From positions 62,001 to 126,000 of the forward strand of contig JADGNZ010000003.1 of the NCBI GenBank assembly GCA_017883205.1: a stretch of 64,000 bases of DNA, given 5' to 3'. The notes under the pieces are model-generated. The model saw nothing but the letters and a program-made list of their open reading frames with translations. It was not told the origin of the DNA and made no database searches. Within the stretch, counting starts at the first letter, position 1. Each line of letters opens with the position of its first letter. Below, in pieces: positions 34,815 to 41,904 of the stretch. The position numbers and the translations under genes are program-made. Source of the DNA: Thermoanaerobaculia bacterium. Lineage in GTDB: Bacteria > Acidobacteriota > Thermoanaerobaculia > Gp7-AA8.

Positions 34815-35591
34815 ATGTCAGCCCTCCTCTGCACCGTCCGCGATTGTCACGAGCCGCTCGCGCGGAACGAGCACGGACTGGCTTGTCCGCGCGGTCATTC
34901 CTTTGACATCGCGCGCAGCGGCTATGTGAACCTTCTTCAGCCGAACGATCGGCGCTCGAAGAAGCCGGGCGATACGGCGGCAGCCGTCGCGGCGCGACGG
35001 CGGCTTCATGACCGCGGCGTCACTGCGTCGTTGCTCGAAGCGATCGGCGCGCTCGCCGGCATCGATCGCGATGACGTCGTTCTCGACGTCGGCTGCGGCG
35101 ACGGCTACTACCTCGGAACGATTGCTCTCAAGAGTGGATGCGAGGCGCACGGCATCGACATTTCAGTGCCCGCCATCGACGCCGCAGCGCGCCGCTACCC
35201 CGATTGCAAATGGGTCGTCGGCAATGCGGACCGGTTCCTGCCGTACGCGGACAAGACCTTCTCGCGCGTCCTGTCGATCACGGCGCGAATGAACGTATCC
35301 GAGATCCGTCGCGTACTTCGTGACGATGGACGGCTGCTCGTCGCGATTCCGGCTCCGGACGATCTCGTCGAACTGCGTGGCGCCGGCCGCGACCGCGTGC
35401 CGCGAACGCTTGCCGAGTTTGGAACGGCGTTCACGCTCATCGAGCAGCGGCGTGCATCGACCGCGGCCGATCTTGATCAAGACGCCGTTCACGACGTGCT
35501 GCTCTCGATCTACCGCCCGCGCAGTATCGAGAAGGTGACACTGGCGCGCGTCACGTTCAGTCTCGATCTTCTGCTCTTCGCGCCGCGCTGA
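34815..35591 (+). CDS. RlmA-type 23S rRNA (guanine-N1) methyltransferase-like protein
   Basis: A 258-residue protein with an N-terminal zinc finger (CTVRDCHEPL, LACPRGHSFD) followed by RSGYVNLLQP and GDTAAAVAARRR, the arrangement of RlmA(I)/(II) enzymes. The Rossmann methyltransferase domain has VLDVGCGDGYYLG and AHGIDIS. RlmA enzymes methylate G745 or G748 in helix 35 of 23S rRNA. The family call is good, but the exact nucleotide is not decidable. The start lies 5 bp after the BIME element. Confidence 0.85.
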   Translation: MSALLCTVRDCHEPLARNEHGLACPRGHSFDIARSGYVNLLQPNDRRSKKPGDTAAAVAARRRLHDRGVTASLLEAIGALAGIDRDDVVLDVGCGDGYYLGTIALKSGCEAHGIDISVPAIDAAARRYPDCKWVVGNADRFLPYADKTFSRVLSITARMNVSEIRRVLRDDGRLLVAIPAPDDLVELRGAGRDRVPRTLAEFGTAFTLIEQRRASTAADLDQDAVHDVLLSIYRPRSIEKVTLARVTFSLDLLLFAPR

Positions 35592-35611
35592 GCGCTACAA
35601 TCCGCGGCCCG

Positions 35612-36556
35612 ATGGCTGCGCCCTACTTTTCAGTCGTCATCCCGACGTACAAACGGCTGCCGATGCTGTTGCGCGTGCTCGATGCGCTCGAAGGGCAGCA
35701 GGCCGCGCCGGAATTCGAAGTCATTGTGATCGACGACGGATCGGGAGATGACACCGCGGACGTCATGCAGGCGCGCCGCGCAGAGCACTTCGCCCTCACC
35801 TTCGAATCGCAACCAAACTCCGGTCCGGGAAGAGCCCGCAATCACGGCGTCGAGCTGGCCACCGGCCGTTACGTCCTCTTCATCGGCGACGACACCGTCC
35901 CCGAGCCGCGCTTCCTCGCGCAGCATGCGCGATCGCACAGCGATGCCGGCGATGATCCGCACCTCGCTTGTCTCGGCTACACGGGCTGGCCGGCCGGAGA
36001 GCGCGTCACCGCCTTCATGGATTACATCAACGACTTCGGATTGCAGTTCGGCTACAAGCTCATTCGCGACGGCGAGATCGTTCCGTTCAATTTCTTCTAC
36101 ACATCGAATATCTCGATCGACCGGCAATTGCTTGGCCTCGAGCCATTCGACACGACGTTCCCCGCGGCGGCGTGGGAAGACATCGAGCTCGCTTTCCGCC
36201 TCGACGCTCTCGGCCTGAAGATTCGCTACAACGCGCAGGCGATCACCCGTCACTACCATCCGATGACGGTCGATTCGTTCGCTCGCCGGCAGTACACAGT
36301 GGGCCGCTCCGGCGCGATCTTTTACCGCAAGCATCCCGAGCTGGCCGGCTTCCTAGGCATCCACGAACTGGAAACGCGAACTCTCGCCAGCGACCGGCAA
36401 CTTGCCCATCTCCGCCGCCGCGCCCGCCTCGGCGAGCGATTCCGCCTCCTGGCCACCAACCGCGTGTTCGAGACGCTGATGCGCGAGCATTACCTGCGCG
36501 GGCTGCGTGACGGACTGGCCGGGTCGCCAGCTTCGAGCAACGAAACCTCGGGATAG
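35612..36556 (+). CDS. Glycosyltransferase family 2
   Basis: A 314-residue GT-A fold protein: SVVIPTYKRLPMLLRVLDAL, IVIDDGSGDDTADVM, and the DxD-type FIGDDTVP near residue 95. WEDIELAFRLDALGLKI supplies the acidic ED motif. The C-terminus is helical without membrane spans. The acceptor and sugar are unknown. It lies 20 bp after the RlmA-like gene and 13 bp before tmk, so it is probably in one transcript. Confidence 0.9.
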   Translation: MAAPYFSVVIPTYKRLPMLLRVLDALEGQQAAPEFEVIVIDDGSGDDTADVMQARRAEHFALTFESQPNSGPGRARNHGVELATGRYVLFIGDDTVPEPRFLAQHARSHSDAGDDPHLACLGYTGWPAGERVTAFMDYINDFGLQFGYKLIRDGEIVPFNFFYTSNISIDRQLLGLEPFDTTFPAAAWEDIELAFRLDALGLKIRYNAQAITRHYHPMTVDSFARRQYTVGRSGAIFYRKHPELAGFLGIHELETRTLASDRQLAHLRRRARLGERFRLLATNRVFETLMREHYLRGLRDGLAGSPASSNETSG

Positions 36557-36569
36557 AGTTCGCAGAACA

Positions 36570-37193
36570 ATGTTCATCACCTTCGAAGGCATTGAAGGCT
36601 CCGGCAAGTCGACGCAGCTCCGGCGCGTTGCAGAGCGCATTCCGGACGCGGTCGTGACGAAGGAGCCGGGAGGAACGCCGCTCGCCGACCGCATTCGCGC
36701 GGTTCTTCTCGACAGCAGCTCGCAAATGGATCCGGTAGCCGAGGTCTTGTTGTTTGCGGCATCGCGCCGGGAGAACACGCTCAAGGTCATCCGCCCCGCG
36801 CTCGACCGCGGCGGCATTGTCCTGTGCGACCGCTACACCGACGCGACGCTGGCGTATCAAGGTTTCGGACGCCTGTTGAATCTCGATCAGTTGCGCGCGC
36901 TGAATGCGTGGGCCACCAACTCGCTGGTCCCCGATCTCACGCTTCTCTTCGATTTGCCCGAACAGACCGGCCTCACCCGCGCCCGTTCGCGCAACGCCGA
37001 TGCGTCTCAGGACGAAGGACGATTCGAGGCCGAGGATCTTCGCTTTCACCAGCGCGTACGCGAGGGATATCTCACGCTCGCCGGCGCGGAGCCCTCGCGT
37101 TTTGCATTGATCGATGCAGTGGGCGATGTCGACGATGTTTACGCGCGCGTGGAAGCCGTGCTGGCTGCGCGATTGCCGAGGTACTTCCCGTGA
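36570..37193 (+). CDS. tmk: Thymidylate kinase
   Basis: Phosphorylates dTMP to dTDP for DNA synthesis. 207 residues from ATG 36570 (MFITFEGIEGSGKSTQLRRV with the P-loop). The start at 36507 would overlap the glycosyltransferase gene and adds a non-conserved leader. The DRY-type motif is DRYTDATLAYQGFGR, and the LID holds RARSRNADASQDEGRFE. The stop overlaps the holB start as GTGA. Confidence 0.96.
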   Translation: MFITFEGIEGSGKSTQLRRVAERIPDAVVTKEPGGTPLADRIRAVLLDSSSQMDPVAEVLLFAASRRENTLKVIRPALDRGGIVLCDRYTDATLAYQGFGRLLNLDQLRALNAWATNSLVPDLTLLFDLPEQTGLTRARSRNADASQDEGRFEAEDLRFHQRVREGYLTLAGAEPSRFALIDAVGDVDDVYARVEAVLAARLPRYFP

Positions 37194-37969
37194 GTGAGGC
37201 GGCGCGGCTGCTGCTGGAGACCGCACAGCGAGGGGAGTTGCATCACGCCATCCTCTGCTACGGACCGTCGGCACAGGCGCTGCGAGATGTGTCGGTCGGA
37301 ATCGCGAAGACGCTCAACTGCCTGAACGGTACGCAGGGCGACGATTGCACGGCGTGCCAGCGGATCGAACGGAGGATCCATCCGGACGTTCACTTCATCG
37401 AGGTCGCGGGCGAGCGGAAGATGATCAGCGTCGAGCAGATTCGAGAGATCGTTGCCGCTGCCTCGCTGCGTCCGTTCGAGGGGCGCAACAAGATCTTCAT
37501 CATCGATCCGGCGCACGCAATCAGCGTCGGCGGCTCGAACTCGCTCCTCAAGACGCTGGAGGAGCCCGCCCGCGACACGACGTTCATCCTGCTCACGCGC
37601 TCACCGGATCTCCTGCTGCCGACGATCCGCTCGCGCTGCCAGATGATTTTCGTCGGCGGCGAGCCAGAAGAGAACGATGCCCTCGCTGCATCAATCGCCG
37701 CCGGCCTGACGCGCTTCTCCGACAATCGTGACAGCGCTGCGCTTCTCGGCCTGGCCTCGCTTATCGCATCACAGGACGATGTGAGCGATGCGGTGGCATT
37801 ACTCGGGAAGGTGCTCTGCGACGCCGTGGCCGGCCGGCTGCCGCTCTCGATCGAGCGCGAGCGGCTGCTCGCTGCCGCCGACGCAACCACCGCCGCAATC
37901 CGCTGGCTCAACGTCAACGCCGATGCACGGATGCTGGTGGAACAGGCGCTGGCGGAGCTGGTGGTTTGA
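37190..37969 (+). CDS. holB: DNA polymerase III delta-prime-like subunit
   Basis: Clamp-loader ATPase-like subunit. 259 residues from GTG 37190, coupled to tmk. AILCYGPSAQALRDV replaces a proper P-loop, as in delta-prime subunits. CLNGTQGDDCTACQRIERRI provides the zinc-binding region, then KIFIIDPAHAISVGGSNSLL, KTLEEPARDTTFIL and the SRC sensor TIRSRCQMIF. The tmk-holB pairing is widespread, and this copy lacks the distal C-terminal collar domain of longer homologues. Confidence 0.9.
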   Translation: MSEAARLLLETAQRGELHHAILCYGPSAQALRDVSVGIAKTLNCLNGTQGDDCTACQRIERRIHPDVHFIEVAGERKMISVEQIREIVAAASLRPFEGRNKIFIIDPAHAISVGGSNSLLKTLEEPARDTTFILLTRSPDLLLPTIRSRCQMIFVGGEPEENDALAASIAAGLTRFSDNRDSAALLGLASLIASQDDVSDAVALLGKVLCDAVAGRLPLSIERERLLAAADATTAAIRWLNVNADARMLVEQALAELVV

Positions 37970-38004
37970 CCGGGACGAGCAGGAGCAACCCACGCGTAAC
38001 CGTT

Positions 38005-38042
38005 TACAAAAAGAACCGGCCCCGTTTTTTTGACGGGGCCGG
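38005..38042 (-). terminator. Rho-independent terminator on the minus strand
   Basis: On the minus strand CCGGCCCCGT, loop CAAAAAA, ACGGGGCCGG, then TTCTTTTTG. The arms are 38033-38042 and 38016-38025. On the plus strand the stem is followed by GGGAAATC, so it fits minus-strand termination better than holB. Confidence 0.85.
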
Positions 38043-38304
38043 GGGAAATCTACTGGATGTGAGTGGGTCGAACGCTCGGAGGAGAGATGTTGCTGGATCG
38101 GTAAGATTCAAAGAAGAATTCAAGCGGTAAAACGAGAGGCGGGCGGTTGAAACGGAAAGCTAATCCGCCCCACATCATCCAGTAAACTTGTCAAAGTTCG
38201 AACGGCGAAACTGATTATCGCACGACCTTGTGAAAAATTTCTCAATGTAACAGCAACGTGACAACCCTCGTAGTTGCTGAGACATAACCAACACTTTCGG
38301 AACG
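38005..38304 (-). ncRNA. Candidate small RNA (~300 nt), promoter and terminator visible
   Basis: A minus-strand unit without a credible ORF. A promoter with 17-bp spacing (38311-38339) predicts a start near 38304, and a terminator ends at 38005-38042. Inside, TACTGGAT (38191-38184 on the minus strand) pairs with ATCCAGTA (38058-38051), with a further GTG/CAC pair, closing about 140 nt. Within that, GGGCGG...CCGCCC is a nested hairpin. A second, extended -10-like TGCGATAAT lies at 38221-38213 and could give a shorter form. I cannot match it to 6S, tmRNA, RNase P or SRP RNA. Expression and function are untested. Confidence 0.5.
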
Positions 38305-38310
38305 GCGATC

Positions 38311-38339
38311 ATTGTAGTACAGAACAACCGTTCGGTCAA
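38311..38339 (-). promoter_or_regulatory. Sigma-70-type promoter of the candidate small RNA
   Basis: On the minus strand TTGACC (38339-38334), 17-bp spacer, TACAAT (38316-38311). It matches 5 of 6 at both boxes. No protein gene follows on this strand for over 3 kb. Confidence 0.6.
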
Positions 38340-38427
38340 TTATACGTGGCTGGGCCGTTCCAGGTTTCGGTCGCCGCCACTCCCTCACGCCGATCGCGTG
38401 CCAGCGTTGCTCGGATACACTCGGCTC

Positions 38428-40326
38428 ATGTCTCGCAAGAAACGCGTCGTCGGCACGGCCGGCCATATCGATCACGGCAAGACGGCTCTCGTGCTTGCCC
38501 TGACCGGTACCGACACCGACCGCCTTCCCGAAGAAAAGCGCCGCGGCATCACCATCGACCTCGGATTCGCGAGCTGGTTCACCGACGACTACCAGATCGG
38601 ATTCATCGACGTCCCCGGTCACGAGCGCTTCGTCAAGAACATGCTGGCCGGCATCGGCGGCATCGACAGCGCGCTGCTCGTCGTCGCGGCGGACGAATCG
38701 ATCAAACCGCAAACACGCGAGCACTTCGCCATCTGCCGGCTGCTCGATATCAAGACCGGCGTCATCGCGATCACCAAGCGCGATCTGGTCGAGAACGACA
38801 TCCTCGACCTCGTGCGGATGGAGATCGAGGAGATGGTGGCCGGAAGTTTCCTCGCTGGAAAGCCGATCGTTCCGGTGAGCAGCGTGACACGCGAAGGTCT
38901 CGACGATCTGCGGCACGCGATCGTGGCTTCGGTCGCCGAGGTCGAGGATCGCGATGCGTCGACGAGGGTGTTCCGACTGCCGATCGATCGCGTGTTCACG
39001 ATGAAAGGTTTCGGCTCCGTGATCACCGGCACCACGTTCGCCGGACGCCTTCACGTCGACAGCGACGTCGAGGTGCTGCCGGGTGGCAAACGCAGCCGCG
39101 CGCGCAACATTCAGGTGCACGGCGAATCCCGCGATTCGGCTTCGGCAGGCGAGCGGACCTCGGTCAACCTTCCCGACATCGAGCTTCAGGATCTTCATCG
39201 CGGCCAGCAACTCGTCGCTCCCGGCACGCTCCGCACTTCGCAAGTCATCACCGCGCGCCTCGATCTTTTGCCATCGTCCTTCGGCGGTGCCAAGCCGCTG
39301 AAGGACCAAACACGCATACGTTTTCACCACCTTTCTGCTGAATTGCTGGGAAGCATCCGCTTCGTCGATGAGACGACGGAGCTCAAGCCTGGCGGCAGCG
39401 CCTACGTTCAGATCCGGCTGGAATCGCCGGTCGTCGCCGTGGCCGGAGACCGTTTCGTCATCCGCCGCTATTCACCAGCGATGACCATCGGTGGCGGCGT
39501 GATTCTCGACACGCATCTGCCCAAGCTGAGCCGTAACACGCGCACCGGCCTGCTGGACGTGCTGGCTACCGGAACGCTGCAGGAGCGGGTCGAGCTGATG
39601 GCGAAACTCGAAGGGCTGCGCGGCCTTTCGATTCATGAAGTGCAGGCTCGGACGGGGATTCGCGTCGAGACGCTGACCAAAGAGCTGAAGAACGTTCCTC
39701 ATCTCGCTGACAGCGGGGAGCGGCGCTGGATTCATCTGGATGTCATCACCGACTTTCGCAGGCGAGCAATGGACTTTCTTCGGAAGTACTTCGAAGAGAA
39801 TCGGATGGCGCTCAACGTACCGAAAAGCGAGTTCGTGCAGAAGCTGCTCCCCCGCGGCGCCGATGCCGCGATGATTAACTTCCTGCTGCAGGATCTGGCG
39901 CGCGAAAAAATCGTAGCCATCGCCGGCGACGCCCTCGACATCCCCGGCCGCTCCAAGACCCTCGGCGGTGCCGAAGGCGAACTGGCGCGGATGATCGAGG
40001 GCCGCTTCGCGGAGGCCGGCCTGGCGCCGCCACCGGTCTCGGAGCTCATCAACGAGCGGACGCAAAAAGCACGCGTCATCGAAGGCGTGATCGGCTTCCT
40101 GGTCAAACAGGGAAACCTCGTCCGCCTCGCCGAGGGGATCTACGTGCACCGCGACGCACTAGCCGCGGCGCGCGAGCGCATCAGCACGCGCTCCGGCGAC
40201 ACGATCGACGTCGGCCAGTTCAAAGAGTTCTTCGGCCTCTCCCGCAAGATAGCCATCCCGCTGCTGGAGTGGATGGATCGCGAGGGGGTGACGAAGAGGG
40301 TGGGGGATGTGAGGAAGGTGCTGTAG
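38428..40326 (+). CDS. selB: Selenocysteine-specific elongation factor SelB
   Basis: Delivers Sec-tRNA(Sec) to in-frame UGA codons. 632 residues from ATG 38428 ([20 protein letters not shown]). G-domain motifs are [36 protein letters not shown] and TKRDL. Domains II and III follow ([20 protein letters not shown]). The C-terminal half (~370-632) consists of winged-helix repeats ([40 protein letters not shown]), which read the SECIS hairpin in the family. selA, selC and selD are not in the window. Confidence 0.93.
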   Translation: MSRKKRVVGTAGHIDHGKTALVLALTGTDTDRLPEEKRRGITIDLGFASWFTDDYQIGFIDVPGHERFVKNMLAGIGGIDSALLVVAADESIKPQTREHFAICRLLDIKTGVIAITKRDLVENDILDLVRMEIEEMVAGSFLAGKPIVPVSSVTREGLDDLRHAIVASVAEVEDRDASTRVFRLPIDRVFTMKGFGSVITGTTFAGRLHVDSDVEVLPGGKRSRARNIQVHGESRDSASAGERTSVNLPDIELQDLHRGQQLVAPGTLRTSQVITARLDLLPSSFGGAKPLKDQTRIRFHHLSAELLGSIRFVDETTELKPGGSAYVQIRLESPVVAVAGDRFVIRRYSPAMTIGGGVILDTHLPKLSRNTRTGLLDVLATGTLQERVELMAKLEGLRGLSIHEVQARTGIRVETLTKELKNVPHLADSGERRWIHLDVITDFRRRAMDFLRKYFEENRMALNVPKSEFVQKLLPRGADAAMINFLLQDLAREKIVAIAGDALDIPGRSKTLGGAEGELARMIEGRFAEAGLAPPPVSELINERTQKARVIEGVIGFLVKQGNLVRLAEGIYVHRDALAAARERISTRSGDTIDVGQFKEFFGLSRKIAIPLLEWMDREGVTKRVGDVRKVL

Positions 40327-40368
40327 GCAGAAATCTGAGTCCGAAACCTTGGGGAGTACAATTCGCGT

Positions 40369-40584
40369 GTGAGAGATATCGCCGAGATCCGCAAGCTGAG
40401 CGTTCCGGAGCGGCTGCAGCTGGTAACTGAAATCTGGGACTCAATTCTGGAGGCTCCAGAGCTCCTTCCGATTTCTGAGGAGTTAGAGCGCGAGCTCCAG
40501 CAACGGCTTCGCGCACACCGCGATTCACCGGAAAGCAGCGAACCGTGGGAATTGGTAGACCGGGAGGTCTTCGGTTCCGATTGA
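40369..40584 (+). CDS. ParE-associated antitoxin (addiction module component)
   Basis: 71 residues, GTG start: EIRKLSVPERLQLVTEIWDS at the front, SEELERELQQRLRAHRDSPE, then EPWELVDREV. This is the small acidic antitoxin family commonly paired with ParE/RelE toxins. The toxin gene overlaps it as TTGA, giving translational coupling. It neutralises the toxin by direct binding in characterised relatives. Confidence 0.85.
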   Translation: MRDIAEIRKLSVPERLQLVTEIWDSILEAPELLPISEELERELQQRLRAHRDSPESSEPWELVDREVFGSD

Positions 40585-40877
40585 AACGGCGCGTTGTTAT
40601 TAGCCCGCAAGCTCGCGCCGAACTTTCTGAGGCCGCTGAGTGGTACCGCAGAAAGTCACCCATCGTTGCACTAGGCTTGAGGTCAGCGGTTCGCGAAAGT
40701 ATGCGCAGTATCTCCGAATGGCCCTCGGGTTTTACCGAGGTATCAGACGGAATCCGCCGGGCATTGACGACAAGATTTCCGTATGCGATTTTCTTTTCGG
40801 AAGAGTCAGGTGTCATTGTCGTTCTCGCTATCAAGCATCAGGCACAGGACCCGGCATCGTGGCCAAAACGCGAATGA
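40581..40877 (+). CDS. ParE/RelE-family toxin
   Basis: 98 residues from TTG 40581, overlapping the antitoxin stop by 4 bp. A longer frame from 40545 starts inside the antitoxin gene and is less likely. VVISPQARAELSEAAEWYRR, then RALTTRFPYAIFFSEESGVI and VVLAIKHQAQDPASW follow the ParE/RelE fold: two helices and a sheet ending with the basic HQxRDPxxW-like motif. The target is gyrase or ribosome-bound mRNA in relatives; here it is undetermined. Confidence 0.88.
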   Translation: MKRRVVISPQARAELSEAAEWYRRKSPIVALGLRSAVRESMRSISEWPSGFTEVSDGIRRALTTRFPYAIFFSEESGVIVVLAIKHQAQDPASWPKRE

Positions 40878-40899
40878 GCTGTTGACCTGAACGCCGCCC

Positions 40900-41079
40900 T
40901 CAGTCTCGGGAATCGAGAAAACGGCGGAGCGCGCCCGGCTTCTTCGCAAGCTTCTTCAACGCGACCTTCGGCTCACTGGCGGGAATGGAGACGATTCCCT
41001 CCCGGCGGAGCTCATCGATGCGATTCGCGATCGAGGTATACGGACGGTCGGCCGGCGACAACTCGTGGGCTTTGGGCAT
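40900..41079 (-). CDS. Short unrecognised protein, possible orphan antitoxin
   Basis: A 59-residue frame, MPKAHELSPADRPYTSIANR... ending GALRRFLDSRD. It has a compact helical pattern (IANRIDELRREGI, EPKVALKKLAKKPGALRRF). Its codon use is similar to that of the surrounding genes and it lies next to a toxin-antitoxin pair. No strong ribosome-binding site is visible. The antitoxin idea rests on size and context only. Confidence 0.45.
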   Translation of the reverse strand: MPKAHELSPADRPYTSIANRIDELRREGIVSIPASEPKVALKKLAKKPGALRRFLDSRD

Positions 41080-41136
41080 GATGCAAGGTCTAGATTGAAC
41101 TGAATGGACGCAAACATCAACCAGAGGTCGGGAGTA

Positions 41137-41904
41137 TCACTTGCGCTGGATACCATCTGACTCACTGATGGCCTTCGTAGGTCTTGCTGGCGCCATTTCC
41201 TTGTAGCCGCCATCCACCTTCAGCCACGACGCCGCAACCTCGCCCTTCTCGATCTTCACCACCGCGTTGTCGACGACGAGTTTCCTCTTTTCGTACGGCA
41301 ATTCGGCGTGATCGGACATGGGAAAACCTTTGACTTCGATCAGCGCTTCGTCCGCTTGACGCATCACGCCGGCGAGTGGCGACAAGACCGGCTCGCTGGC
41401 TTGCATGATCGCGAACAGGCCCTGAGGAATGAGCGGGTGGGATGCGATCCAGAGCTCGCGTTGGTAGGCGCCGATGCGGATCGTCGACTGCTTTGCCACT
41501 ACGCCTTGAAGCGTCTTCTGCGCATTTCCGACGACGAATTGCGCGCGCGGGATTCCTTCCGGTAACGGCTGCGAGAGGGACGCGCGGTGAGCGGCTTCGA
41601 CGTCCTCGAAAGAGATCTTCCGATAGGTTTTGGACAGGTCATCGACGAACGTCACGCTCTCTTCTTTGAAATCGAAAAGGCGCCATTCGTCGACTTCATC
41701 GCTGCTGCGGGCACGATCGTTAGCGATGACGATCGTGTGCGTCCACGTTTTCGGCGACGGCGGCATCGTCGTCTGGATCGTGATGACGGTGGCGCGGATC
41801 TTCGGCTCGCTTGCGGCCAGCCGGGCCGGCTTAACCGACGGGCGATTGCAAGCGGCCAGGAAGACGATCAGCGCGGCGAGCCATTTCCTGCGAGCGAACT
41901 CCAT
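41137..41904 (-). CDS. Putative lipoprotein downstream of polA
   Basis: 255 residues from ATG 41904 (MEFARRKWLAALIVFLAAC), a lipoprotein signal with a lipobox near LAAC. The start shares one base with the polA stop (TAATG), so the two genes are translationally coupled. The mature protein is mostly beta (TWTHTIVIANDRARSSDEVD, LVVDNAVVKIEKGEVAASW) and resembles proteins that carry DUF4412-like periplasmic domains, though I cannot confirm this. The function is unknown. Confidence 0.65.
   Translation of the reverse strand: MEFARRKWLAALIVFLAACNRPSVKPARLAASEPKIRATVITIQTTMPPSPKTWTHTIVIANDRARSSDEVDEWRLFDFKEESVTFVDDLSKTYRKISFEDVEAAHRASLSQPLPEGIPRAQFVVGNAQKTLQGVVAKQSTIRIGAYQRELWIASHPLIPQGLFAIMQASEPVLSPLAGVMRQADEALIEVKGFPMSDHAELPYEKRKLVVDNAVVKIEKGEVAASWLKVDGGYKEMAPARPTKAISESDGIQRK

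Noticed and set aside
38005-38304. 6S RNA, tmRNA, RNase P or SRP RNA
   Set aside because: No tmRNA tRNA-like ends or CCA, no recognised RNase P or SRP loop motifs, and no clear 6S open-promoter bubble; left as an unnamed candidate.
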